A DNA stretch of 64,000 nt, from assembly GCA_029259355.1 (NCBI GenBank), contig JAPDIZ010000002.1, forward strand, positions 496,001-560,000, in the 5' to 3' direction. The notes under the pieces are model-generated. The model had not been told where the DNA came from. It worked only from the letters and a program-made list of their open reading frames with translations, and did not search any database. Shown here piece by piece: positions 1-8,757 of this stretch. A program made the translations under genes and the position numbers. Within the stretch, counting starts at the first letter, position 1; each line of letters starts with the position of its first letter. Source of the stretch: Candidatus Bathyarchaeota archaeon (GTDB lineage: Archaea > Thermoproteota > Bathyarchaeia > JAPDIZ01).

Positions 1-485
1 ACTATGGCAAAAGAACCCAATTTAGGGGCTTCAGCTCTGTGCTGAATAGATGGGGTGGTGAGCTCCTTAACCTTTGACAACACATAGATGCTTTCTATGG
101 AGGTGTGGGGGTATTGGCCCTCCTCGTCTTTTTCGTACTGCTTAACCATATCCCATATGGTTAGCAGAGCTGCGGACGCGGCGGCTAGCGCTTCCATCTC
201 CACACCCGTCTTCGCCAAAGCTCTGACGGTGGCTCTGACATCTACCCAAGAATCTCCCAGCTCAAACGATATGTCTACGTGGGTTATGGGGATGGGGTGG
301 CAGAGGGGTATCATCGATGGGGTGTTTTTTGCGGCTAACACCCCAGCTATTCGCGCAGCTTCGAGCACATCACCCTTCTCCACAGAGCTCTCTCTAATCC
401 TAGCGACTGTCTCCTTCCTCAGCTTTATGCGCCCAACAGCTGTAGCCTCTCTGTAAACCTCAGGCTTTGGCGTTACGTCAACCAT
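1..485 (-). CDS. moaC: Molybdenum cofactor biosynthesis protein MoaC, partial (runs off window start)
   Basis: Manual translation of minus strand: MVDVTPKPEVYREATAVGRIKLRKETVARI...AGVLAAKNTPSMIPLCHPIPITHVDISFEL...; MoaC LCHPIP motif; open to window edge. Confidence 0.93.
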   Translation of the reverse strand, partial: MVDVTPKPEVYREATAVGRIKLRKETVARIRESSVEKGDVLEAARIAGVLAAKNTPSMIPLCHPIPITHVDISFELGDSWVDVRATVRALAKTGVEMEALAAASAALLTIWDMVKQYEKDEEGQYPHTSIESIYVLSKVKELTTPSIQHRAEAPKLGSFAI

Positions 486-496
486 GCCCAAATCCT

Positions 497-799
497 TCAC
501 ACACCATCCCAAGAAACGAGGAGGCTTTTGAGAAGCTTTCCGCGTAGGTCGTCGTCTCTGTACCTAAATATCCTTATTCTACCAAACCTTCTCTGCGTGA
601 TTAACCCAGCCCTCTCCAAGGCTTCTAAGTGTCGAAGGGTTACGGTGTGGTTTAGCTCAGATCTCCTGACGATCTCGGATATGTTGAGCTCCCCTGCCTC
701 AGCCAACAGCTTAAGAATCTTCACCCTCCCCCTAGAGGAGAGCACGTCCTCTACCCCAAGCTCTCTCTCCCTACTCCTCCGAACCACTCTCAGCACCAC
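497..799 (-). CDS. Winged-helix (ArsR/MarR-like) DNA-binding protein
   Basis: ORF with LSSRGRVKILKLLAEAGELNISEIVRRSELNHTVTLRHLEALERAGLI HTH. Confidence 0.8.
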   Translation of the reverse strand: MVLRVVRRSRERELGVEDVLSSRGRVKILKLLAEAGELNISEIVRRSELNHTVTLRHLEALERAGLITQRRFGRIRIFRYRDDDLRGKLLKSLLVSWDGV

Positions 800-2003
800 C
801 TAGCATCTCCTCGAGCTCTCTCTGTATCAGCGAAGAGGGTGCGTAGAGGCCTATGAGCGTGGTCTTTCCACGCATCCCTTCGCCAGACAGCTTGGTCGAT
901 AGCAAGCCTAAGTCGCTTAGCTCAACCACGTACTTCCATAGCTGGGTGTGTTTCCTAGGAACTTCACCAAACTCTTCGCAGACAACCTCGTAGTAGCTCT
1001 CCAAGTCCCCCATGGTTATGTAGGCAGACTCCAGCTGCTTGAGCCTTCTAGCAACTGCTAGCATGATCAGCTTCTGGTGCTTGTTGAGGTATCTCAGGTC
1101 ATCTCTCCTCAGCGATGGGTGGATGTAGACCTGCGCTCTCCTAACGTGGTCTGGCAAGACTTCGGGTGAGCGCTCAGCATCTGCGTAGACGCCTGCTCGC
1201 TCCAGAAGCTCTATGGCGTAGCGCGCGTCTCCGTATGCGCCAGCGATGTCAGCTATCAGCTTGATGGTTTCTGGTCTCACAGCATTCTCTACAAAAGCTT
1301 CCGAAACCCTGTAGTTGAGTATTTCTTCAAGCTGCTGAGGCGTGTACCTATCGAGGTAGACCACGTTTTGCTGAAGCGTGCTGAGCGTGCTCCTATCCAA
1401 GAGCTTGAGAAACCTCTCACACTCAGGTTCTCTAAACACGCATATAAGCGAAAGAGCGCTGGGCTTACCCGCTCGCTTCTCGTGTAAGCGAGTCAGCTCA
1501 TAGAGAGGGTCTCCGCCCTCTCTCCTAATAAGCGACTCTATCTCGTCGAGGACGAGTACGAGGTGGGTTTGGGTTTCGTCAAGTACGGACATCAGCACCT
1601 CAAGAGCTTCCTCAGATGAGTAGCCTCTCTGAGGAAAGAAGTATCCTAGCGAATCCACTATGATGGTCTTGAGAACGTTGAAGAAGCTTCCGCTTATGCG
1701 GCAGTTTACGTAAGCGTGTACTAGGTTGATGCCCAGCCGCTTAGCCTCCTGCTCCAAATCCTCAGCAAACCGCCTAGAAAGCACGGTCTTACCAGTACCC
1801 ACGCTGCCCCTAACCTGAACCCTAACGCTCACTGAGGAGGGATCTCTTAGCAAAGGCTTGAAGAACTGAGCGAGGTGCCTGTACTCATCCTCCCTGCAGG
1901 GAAGCCTTGGCGGGATGTACTCTATGGAGAGCTTGCTGCGGTCTTTGAAAACGCTGGGTGTTTCGCTTATCTCCCTAAGTATCTCGATGCTCAAGTTTAG
2001 CAC
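771..2003 (-). CDS. Orc1/Cdc6-type replication initiator AAA+ ATPase
   Basis: Walker A GSVGTGKT, Walker B LVLDEIE, C-terminal wHTH; typical archaeal Orc1/Cdc6 layout. Confidence 0.9.
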   Translation of the reverse strand: MLNLSIEILREISETPSVFKDRSKLSIEYIPPRLPCREDEYRHLAQFFKPLLRDPSSVSVRVQVRGSVGTGKTVLSRRFAEDLEQEAKRLGINLVHAYVNCRISGSFFNVLKTIIVDSLGYFFPQRGYSSEEALEVLMSVLDETQTHLVLVLDEIESLIRREGGDPLYELTRLHEKRAGKPSALSLICVFREPECERFLKLLDRSTLSTLQQNVVYLDRYTPQQLEEILNYRVSEAFVENAVRPETIKLIADIAGAYGDARYAIELLERAGVYADAERSPEVLPDHVRRAQVYIHPSLRRDDLRYLNKHQKLIMLAVARRLKQLESAYITMGDLESYYEVVCEEFGEVPRKHTQLWKYVVELSDLGLLSTKLSGEGMRGKTTLIGLYAPSSLIQRELEEMLGGAESGSEE

Positions 2004-2070
2004 CCGCTCTGATCGATACTTATGATGCTCACAGAAATATAAGTGAAAGAGGTGGGTGAAAGTAAAGCCG

Positions 2071-2517
2071 CTACAGCCTCTCGCAGAGCTCTACCAAAAT
2101 CCCCCTAGTAGACTTTGGATGCACAAACGCGATCTTTATGTTGCCGTAGGAGCGAGGCTTTTCGTCGATCATTTGAACACCCTTCGCCTTCAGCTCCTCG
2201 ATGACTTCCTCGATGTTCTCCACTCTAAGCGATACGTGGTGAATGCCCTCCCCCCTCTTCTCAACGAACTTGGCAATGGGACCCTCGGGGTCGGTGGACT
2301 CGGAAACCTCGAAAGCACTCTCCCCAACCTCGACGAAGGCGCTCCTAACCCTGTCGGCTTCGTAAACCGATATGTCTCTCACCTTTAAGCCAAAGACTTC
2401 GGTAAAAAGCTTCAAAGCTTCGTCGAGGTTTTTGACAGCTATTCCAACATGGTCTATTTGCACAATCCTACCCATAAGAAACACCCCCAGCGCTTTTTGC
2501 CAATTACAACGACGCAA
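2071..2517 (-). CDS. mce: Methylmalonyl-CoA epimerase (glyoxalase family); likely start at internal M (MGRIVQIDHVGIAV)
   Basis: IDHVGIAVKNLDEALKLF...GEGIHHVSLRVENIE...HPKSTRGILVELCE. Confidence 0.9.
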   Translation of the reverse strand: MRRCNWQKALGVFLMGRIVQIDHVGIAVKNLDEALKLFTEVFGLKVRDISVYEADRVRSAFVEVGESAFEVSESTDPEGPIAKFVEKRGEGIHHVSLRVENIEEVIEELKAKGVQMIDEKPRSYGNIKIAFVHPKSTRGILVELCERL

Positions 2518-2580
2518 CTTATTTAACTTTCTATGAGCCTTTTGAACATCCTAAGAGAATAGCCGAGTAGGCGACAAAGA

Positions 2581-2820
2581 ATGAAGCCTGAGGAGAGACT
2601 TGCCGACATCAAGAAGGAGATAGAGGAAATACGGGACCCCTACATACTGGAGAAAATCAAGCGAGAGCTAGAGCTCATGCATAGATTACCAAACATAAGC
2701 AAAGAGGCGGCGATAATGATCGACGACCTGCTCATCGAGGTGTCGATGAAGCTCATGGACACCCACCTCTGCGACCCGCTTAAGCTCAAAACCATGGAGC
2801 AGCCGAAGGAGCAGAGCTAA
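2581..2820 (+). CDS. Small conserved-type hypothetical protein
   Basis: 79-aa ORF following divergent AT-rich promoter region. Confidence 0.55.
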   Translation: MKPEERLADIKKEIEEIRDPYILEKIKRELELMHRLPNISKEAAIMIDDLLIEVSMKLMDTHLCDPLKLKTMEQPKEQS

Positions 2821-2856
2821 CCGATAAATACGCAAAGCACACACTACCTTGGATTC

Positions 2857-4023
2857 ATGCCCAAGCCGATAAGCACCAAATTAAGCCGAGTCAGCTACTC
2901 GGCCATTAGGCGGCTTTTCGAGATAGCTAGGCAGAGGCCAGAGGTTCTGGACCTAGGTATAGGGGAGCCAGACATAACCACGCCCATCCACGTAGTTGAA
3001 AGTGCTAAAAAAGCTCTCGACCAAGGGTACACTAAGTACTCCCCAAACCCAGGATTTCCCGAGCTTAGACAAGCCATCGCGGAAAAGCTTCGAAGAGAGA
3101 ATGGCATAAACGCCGACCCCACTCGAGAGATCGTGGTCACCGTGGGAGGAGCTTGCGCCATACACTTCGCTCTCCTAGCAATCCTAGAACCCGGAGAAGA
3201 GGTCATAATCCCAGACCCAGGCTTCGTAACCTACGCCCCCTGCACCTTGTTAGCGGGGGGAAAACCCGTCTACGCGCCAGTAAAGGAGGAGAACGAGTTT
3301 AGGTTCAAAGCAGAGGATGTGGAGCCGCTGATAACGGAGAAGACTAAGTGCATGATGCTGAACTCTCCCCAAAACCCCACTGGGGGGGTACAGACCAAGA
3401 AAGACCTCGAGGAGATAGCGAATCTGGCTGAGGCCTACGACCTATACGTAATCTCAGACGAGGTATACGAAAAGCTGCTCTATGACGGAGCCCAACACCA
3501 CAGCATAGCGTCACTCCCAGGGATGTTTGAGAGAACCATCACCGTAAACAGCTTCTCAAAAACCTACGCTATGACTGGGTGGAGGCTCGGCTACTTGGTA
3601 GCGCCAGAGCACATAGCCTCGGAAGTGGTCAAGATTCAGCAAAACACCATCGCCTGCCCCCCATCTTTCGCTCAGATAGCAGCAATAGACGCGCTGAAAG
3701 GCTCTCATCAACACGTAGACGACATGGTTAAGCGATACGACCAAAACAGGAGGATCATCGTAGATAGGCTGAACAAGTTGGGTGTGGTGAGGTGTGTACC
3801 ACCTAAGGGAGCGTTCTACGCGTTCCCAAATATATCGGGGCTGAGAATGTCCTCAGCTGAGTTTGCTGAGCAGCTCTTGGAGGAAAAGGGCGTCGCCGTA
3901 GTTCCTGGAGCGGCTTTTGGACAGCGCGGAGAGGGATACGTGCGGATGTGCTTCGCTCAACAAAAAGCCGTAGTCGAGGAGGCTGTTGAGAGGATATGCG
4001 AGTTTGTCGAAGAGCATAGCTAG
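2857..4023 (+). CDS. Class I/II pyridoxal-phosphate aminotransferase
   Basis: NSFSKTYAMTGWRLGY PLP-lysine motif; LNSPQNPTGG. Confidence 0.95.
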   Translation: MPKPISTKLSRVSYSAIRRLFEIARQRPEVLDLGIGEPDITTPIHVVESAKKALDQGYTKYSPNPGFPELRQAIAEKLRRENGINADPTREIVVTVGGACAIHFALLAILEPGEEVIIPDPGFVTYAPCTLLAGGKPVYAPVKEENEFRFKAEDVEPLITEKTKCMMLNSPQNPTGGVQTKKDLEEIANLAEAYDLYVISDEVYEKLLYDGAQHHSIASLPGMFERTITVNSFSKTYAMTGWRLGYLVAPEHIASEVVKIQQNTIACPPSFAQIAAIDALKGSHQHVDDMVKRYDQNRRIIVDRLNKLGVVRCVPPKGAFYAFPNISGLRMSSAEFAEQLLEEKGVAVVPGAAFGQRGEGYVRMCFAQQKAVVEEAVERICEFVEEHS

Positions 4024-4413
4024 AGCTTTCAGAAGGAAAGCCCCACGGTCCTCTTAAAAGGGCTTCAGCACTCAAGACTATCGTTCCGCCCTGAAGACCA
4101 CTCGCTTCCATCCTTATCCTTAACTGATGAAGTATTTTGCTGATTGACCACACCATCTAACCACATAAGGCAATCTTCGCATTGGCTTATGAGGGGAGCT
4201 GCGGAGAAGCGAAATCCTACTACGGATCAAAGACGTGATTGATTGCGAGGATTACATCAAGGTAATGGTTAGGAATAGCAAGAGCAAGCAAAAAACGGTC
4301 GCAATAATCCAGTTCAGGGAAATCATCCGAAAACTGGATCAAGAGGCAATAAATGGAGAAACGACCCAGAGGCGTTATTATCCCGAGCGAGAACAAAAAG
4401 GTCATATAAGCTG

Positions 4414-4563
4414 ATGAAGGGCAATGCTCGGAGGCTTACGTGTACCAAATGCAACTACATAGCTGGAAGGGATGTATTAGCTGTCCTAAACATTGAGAAG
4501 AGATACCTTCAGATGAAAGGTGAAGCGCCGTTCACCCCCCAAAGCCCCATGAAGTCGGGGTGA
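4414..4563 (+). pseudogene. C-terminal remnant of a TnpB/OrfB-type (IS200/IS605-IS607) RNA-guided nuclease gene; decayed sequence likely extends upstream to ~4190
   Basis: 49-aa frame MKGNARRLTCTKCNYIAGRDVLAVLNIEKRYLQMKGEAPFTPQSPMKSG* resembles TnpB zinc finger plus RuvC-III (xRDVxAVLNI); upstream frame broken. Confidence 0.65.
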
Positions 4564-4661
4564 GTTGATGAATCCCTCACTAGGGTAAAACCTCTATCCA
4601 TGATGTACTTCGATACAAAACTAAGTAAATGGATGGGTAGAGGTGAACGGTTTGGGTGGTG

Positions 4662-6305
4662 TTACTTAGATAGTATGGTTTCGAATAGCTCCTTGTCTAC
4701 TTCTTCGACTGTTGGTAAGTCTGTTACTCTCGCTACCCTTTCTGTTAGTGCTGCTAGGTCTGACCTGTCTAGGAGGTAGAGCTTGTATTTTCTCTGTCCT
4801 GTTGCTAGTATTTTTATTCCTACCTCTATCTTTGTGAAGTAGGTGTAGAGCCCTATCGCGCCACTTTCTAGAAGTTTTTCGTAGGTTTTCGCACCATAGC
4901 GGCTTACAAGCTCACTAGATGCCACGAAGAAATGCTCTGGTTTTGACCCGTACTTTTCCACAAAGGACCGTGGAAGAGCGTTCTTCTTGTACAGCTCTAA
5001 GAAGTACTTAGACTTCATGACCGCTAGGATGGGTGCCCTGGCCATGGCCACAGCCTTGACGAAGGGGGTGTCGTCGAAGTTGCTTAGCGCTATGGCTTTG
5101 ACCACGTGGTGCTCATTGGAAAAGCCGCCAGCTATCGCGATATCGGGTACGTGCATACCTTTGCTCTTCATTATTTGGCAAGCTTTTAGAACCAACGCCT
5201 CTAGGTATAGTGTAGGCACTCCGCTCTCGTTCATCATGGAGACTGGGGACATCCCAGTTCCACCTCCCGCTCCGTCGAATGTCACGTTGTCTGCCTTGGT
5301 CTCGGACGCTAGCTTTAGTATGAAGGCTATCTCGGCGGGTCTGTAGCTACCTGTTTTTATCCATATCCTCTTTACGCCCATAGACCTGAGCTGGTCTATT
5401 CTCTCTAGGAAGCGTTGGGTATCGGGTTTCGCTACTCTGCTATGTCTTTCGAAGCTCTTTATTGTGCCTAACCTAAACGCTTCCTGAACCTTTTTATCCT
5501 CTGGGTCGGGGATTACGATGTAACCTCTCTTCTTCAGCTCTGTGGCCCTCTCGATGCTTGTGACCCTAACCTCTCCACCTATGGACTTCGCTCCCTGCCC
5601 AAACTTCTTCTCTATAGTGTTTACCTCGAGCTTGGACGCCACGTAAAAATCTACGCCCATCATTTCGTCCTCTACGTTTGTCTGAACAGCTATATCCCCG
5701 TGCTTTCCATCCCAAAGCTCTCTATAGGTTCTAACCCTGAATTCCATGTCCTTGGATTGCTGAACCATTCCACCTGCAAACACGGCCTCTTCATCCATGC
5801 CACATACGTTCTCCCCCACTACGAGAGCTGTACCCGATATAGCTGCGCCAAGAGCGAGGCCTTCCCAGTTCCTCTTAGCAACGTCTGTAGAGCCTAGGGC
5901 CGCTATGAACACGGGGAGTTTTAGATCAACACCCCCGCACCTAGCGGATATGTCAACACTCTCAAATATCATCTTATCAGAAACAGGCTCTGTGCCGAAG
6001 ACCTCCGAGAGCCTTGGCATGAGCTGGAGATCCGACCAATCAAGGCCAAAGTCCTTATTAGCTGCTGCAGTGCTTAATCCAAATTCCTCTGGCTCTGGGT
6101 AGAGCACCTCCCTACCTCTAAAAGCAGATTTGCCTACTTCACATAGCATGGGACAATTGTATATACAGAGTGCGCATAGCCCACTGAGGGGGGTTATGTC
6201 CTGAACCCTTGTCCTCGTCCCTGTTAGTACACTACTGTTCTCCGTTGGCAGTTTTTTCTCAGGCATGGTTACACCCGGAGATGCGGGGTAATCCCAGAAT
6301 GCCAT
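4662..6305 (-). CDS. FMN-binding glutamate synthase-like domain protein (GltB2 family)
   Basis: VTFDGAGGGTGMSPVSMMNESGVPTLYLEALVLKACQIM; Cys cluster CALCIYNCPMLC. Confidence 0.85.
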   Translation of the reverse strand: MAFWDYPASPGVTMPEKKLPTENSSVLTGTRTRVQDITPLSGLCALCIYNCPMLCEVGKSAFRGREVLYPEPEEFGLSTAAANKDFGLDWSDLQLMPRLSEVFGTEPVSDKMIFESVDISARCGGVDLKLPVFIAALGSTDVAKRNWEGLALGAAISGTALVVGENVCGMDEEAVFAGGMVQQSKDMEFRVRTYRELWDGKHGDIAVQTNVEDEMMGVDFYVASKLEVNTIEKKFGQGAKSIGGEVRVTSIERATELKKRGYIVIPDPEDKKVQEAFRLGTIKSFERHSRVAKPDTQRFLERIDQLRSMGVKRIWIKTGSYRPAEIAFILKLASETKADNVTFDGAGGGTGMSPVSMMNESGVPTLYLEALVLKACQIMKSKGMHVPDIAIAGGFSNEHHVVKAIALSNFDDTPFVKAVAMARAPILAVMKSKYFLELYKKNALPRSFVEKYGSKPEHFFVASSELVSRYGAKTYEKLLESGAIGLYTYFTKIEVGIKILATGQRKYKLYLLDRSDLAALTERVARVTDLPTVEEVDKELFETILSK

Positions 6306-6673
6306 ATATATGTTTTATGTTTGTAAAGGTGGCTCAGCTCGGCCCTTAGGTAATTTCCTTCAATTTGAATTCCTTGGGCTAGAGAGGAACCTACGCAGCT
6401 CTTTTGGTTTACCTCCCGGGCTATACCTCCTAGCCATAATGATTCCTAGCTGGGGGGTCCATGGCATACCTCGGAACCATAGAATGAAAGGCATCAAGGG
6501 CGTGGTTTGGGAGATCGTGTAGAGCATTGAACTAAAACCTCAATATATAGAGATGATATTAGGATCCCAATCATTCTTTGACGATAGTGAAAAGGGCTCA
6601 GCACTCAAGATCTCAATCACCACTCAGCTGGGCCAGACTCGTCATCGCCTAGGTATGCAAACCGCTGCTTTTC

Positions 6674-7678
6674 CTATAAAGGTGGTGGAGTTTTCTTTCG
6701 CTCAAGCCTTGGCAGCTTAGCCCAGCGTAGGAAGTCTTGGGGAGGAGGGTCTTCTTCGTATAACTTAGCCCTCCTCCATTCCAAGTCGAGAACCTCTGCT
6801 TCAGCGAAGTCGGCTGCGGTCTCGACCCATGGAGAAAGCCCCAATCCGCTTCTAAGCTCTTGCACAAAGGTCGGCCAATGCTCCGACCTGATGAGGTGGT
6901 GGTCCACCACACAGGCTTTGAAGTGGGTGCATAAGTTTGCGAGGTTTTTGAGCGCAACGTCTCGCAAATTAGCCCCCATCTTTGTTTCTGAGAGGTACAG
7001 GGGCGGGCCCCCAACTATGGCGAGGTCGCCTTCTGCTCTGCTCAAGACTTGAAGCGCTTCTTCATACAGAGGTCCCTGAACATCTGGGGCGAAGAGTACG
7101 GTGTGGTCGTTGCGGGAGATGTAGACTGCGAGAACCCAGCCTAGAGGCGTATCTCTTTCACCGTGAAAGATCGGCTCGGTAAACTCCAGCTTGGTGGACC
7201 CAAACTCCCAGCAGCGACCATCTGCGTACTCGAGTTCTCGCACGTACTTAGCAGCGGTTTTCTTGAAGATCCACCCTCTTCTTCGCTGGCTTAGGTTTAT
7301 CTCGCTCCTAATGTCTTTGGCGAGCACTACTTTATCGGTGTAAATCTCCTCCGCAATCTCTGGTGTGTTCCACATCCACACGTAGTCGGTTATGCCGCAA
7401 GGGGTGTAGTGGTCGAAGTGATAGTGCGAGATCACTAAAACCTCCGCTCTTTCGGCGAAGTGCTTCATAATCTCCCTGTTCTCGATGAGCGCTCTGTACT
7501 CCCTTGGATGGGGAATAAGCGAAAAGCGCTTACCCAGCGAAACCCCTGGGTCGAGCAGCACGGACACATCGGGCGTCTCTACGAAAACGCACATCGACCT
7601 TACGCCAAGGCTTTCGAAGCAGAGGCAGCGAACGGATATGTCGCCAAAGCGCCTCTCGCCTCGGTGAGCCTCCACCAA
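6674..7678 (-). CDS. Metallo-beta-lactamase-fold protein, UPF0282 family
   Basis: ISHYHFDHYTP metal-binding motif, FHGERDTPLGWVL, family-like architecture. Confidence 0.8.
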   Translation of the reverse strand: MVEAHRGERRFGDISVRCLCFESLGVRSMCVFVETPDVSVLLDPGVSLGKRFSLIPHPREYRALIENREIMKHFAERAEVLVISHYHFDHYTPCGITDYVWMWNTPEIAEEIYTDKVVLAKDIRSEINLSQRRRGWIFKKTAAKYVRELEYADGRCWEFGSTKLEFTEPIFHGERDTPLGWVLAVYISRNDHTVLFAPDVQGPLYEEALQVLSRAEGDLAIVGGPPLYLSETKMGANLRDVALKNLANLCTHFKACVVDHHLIRSEHWPTFVQELRSGLGLSPWVETAADFAEAEVLDLEWRRAKLYEEDPPPQDFLRWAKLPRLERKKTPPPL

Positions 7679-7715
7679 GCTCAGCTCCCATCAATGCGAA
7701 GCCAAAACGCTGAGG

Positions 7716-7806
7716 TGGTGCGGCCGCCGGGATTTGAACCCGGGTTAGGGGCTTTCACCGGGTAGTCATGGGGGGCCCCCGTCCTGCCAGGCTAGACCAC
7801 GGCCGC
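7716..7806 (-). tRNA. tRNA-Gly(CCC), with predicted 15-nt intron at 37/38 (7754-7768)
   Basis: Acceptor GCGGCCG/CGGCCGC, D stem GTCT/GGAC, anticodon stem GGGGC/GCCCC, T arm CCGGG-TTCAAAT-CCCGG, encoded CCA; 22-nt anticodon loop implies 15-nt intron TGACTACCCGGTGAA. Confidence 0.85.
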
Positions 7807-7845
7807 GCACTGTCTTCTGTGGTGTAGTAGACTGTTTTTAAGCTT

Positions 7846-8757
7846 TTGACGATGCTTTTTGTCGTGGAAGAGATGTCGGTGATTACGCCCTTCGATCCTT
7901 GGAGGGGGAGGTTCTGCACCTGCCCCCCTAAGTACAGCCTAAGCCCCTACGTGGGGTGTGCACACCAATGCCTCTACTGCTACATAACTGCGTACATTCC
8001 CGACGCGTTTAGGCTTAGACCAAAGAAGGACTTCCTCAAGAAGCTTAGGAGAGATCTGAGGAAGGTGGATCCGCGGCTCCACATATCGATTTCAAACAGC
8101 TCCGACCCATACCCCCCGCAGGAGGCGGAAAAACAGCTGACAAGAAGGGCTTTGCAGGAGATTTTGAGCAGGGGTCTTCGCGTACAAATCATCACCAAAT
8201 CAGACATTGTGTGCCGAGACGTAGACATAGTCTCTAGGGGGAACTGCTCGGTGAGCATAACCATCACGACACTAGACGAAAGCCTAGCTAAGAAGCTAGA
8301 GCCAAACGCACCCTCTCCGAAAAAGAGGCTTTCTGCTCTGGAGAAGCTTGTGGAGGAAGGGGTTCCTTGCTCAGCCAGAGTAGACCCCCTCATTCCGGGG
8401 CTGAACGACGAGGAAGCAGTTGAGCTGGTGGGGGAGCTGGCTTCGATAGGGGTTTTGCACATATGCTCATCAACATACAAGGCTAAGCCAGACAACTTCC
8501 AAAGGCTTGTCTCGGCTTTCCCCGAGTTCGAGCAGAAGCTTCGTAAGCTCTACTGGGTTGAGGGACAGAAGGTGGGGAGAGCTAGATACCTACCCTCTTC
8601 GATGAGGAAGGAGATGCTGCTGAAGGTTAGAAAGGAGGTGGATCGCTACGGGCTCACCTTCGGAGTCTGCCGAGAAGGGTTTCCTTCGCTAAACAGCGGA
8701 GCCACCTGCGACGGCTCGCACCTCATACCCAAGAGGTTTGGGCCTACCTCTCTATGA
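7846..8757 (+). CDS. Radical SAM protein (SPL-like family); alternative start nearby
   Basis: CAHQCLYCYI CxxxCxxC motif. Confidence 0.88.
   Translation: MTMLFVVEEMSVITPFDPWRGRFCTCPPKYSLSPYVGCAHQCLYCYITAYIPDAFRLRPKKDFLKKLRRDLRKVDPRLHISISNSSDPYPPQEAEKQLTRRALQEILSRGLRVQIITKSDIVCRDVDIVSRGNCSVSITITTLDESLAKKLEPNAPSPKKRLSALEKLVEEGVPCSARVDPLIPGLNDEEAVELVGELASIGVLHICSSTYKAKPDNFQRLVSAFPEFEQKLRKLYWVEGQKVGRARYLPSSMRKEMLLKVRKEVDRYGLTFGVCREGFPSLNSGATCDGSHLIPKRFGPTSL

Noticed and set aside
2004-2070. Replication origin beside Orc1/Cdc6
   Set aside because: The intergenic space is only ~67 bp, with no recognisable ORB repeats or AT-rich unwinding tract
4120-4160. C/D box sRNA (CTGATGA...GCTGA motifs)
   Set aside because: Box spacing and terminal stem are not convincing; motifs are short and may be chance
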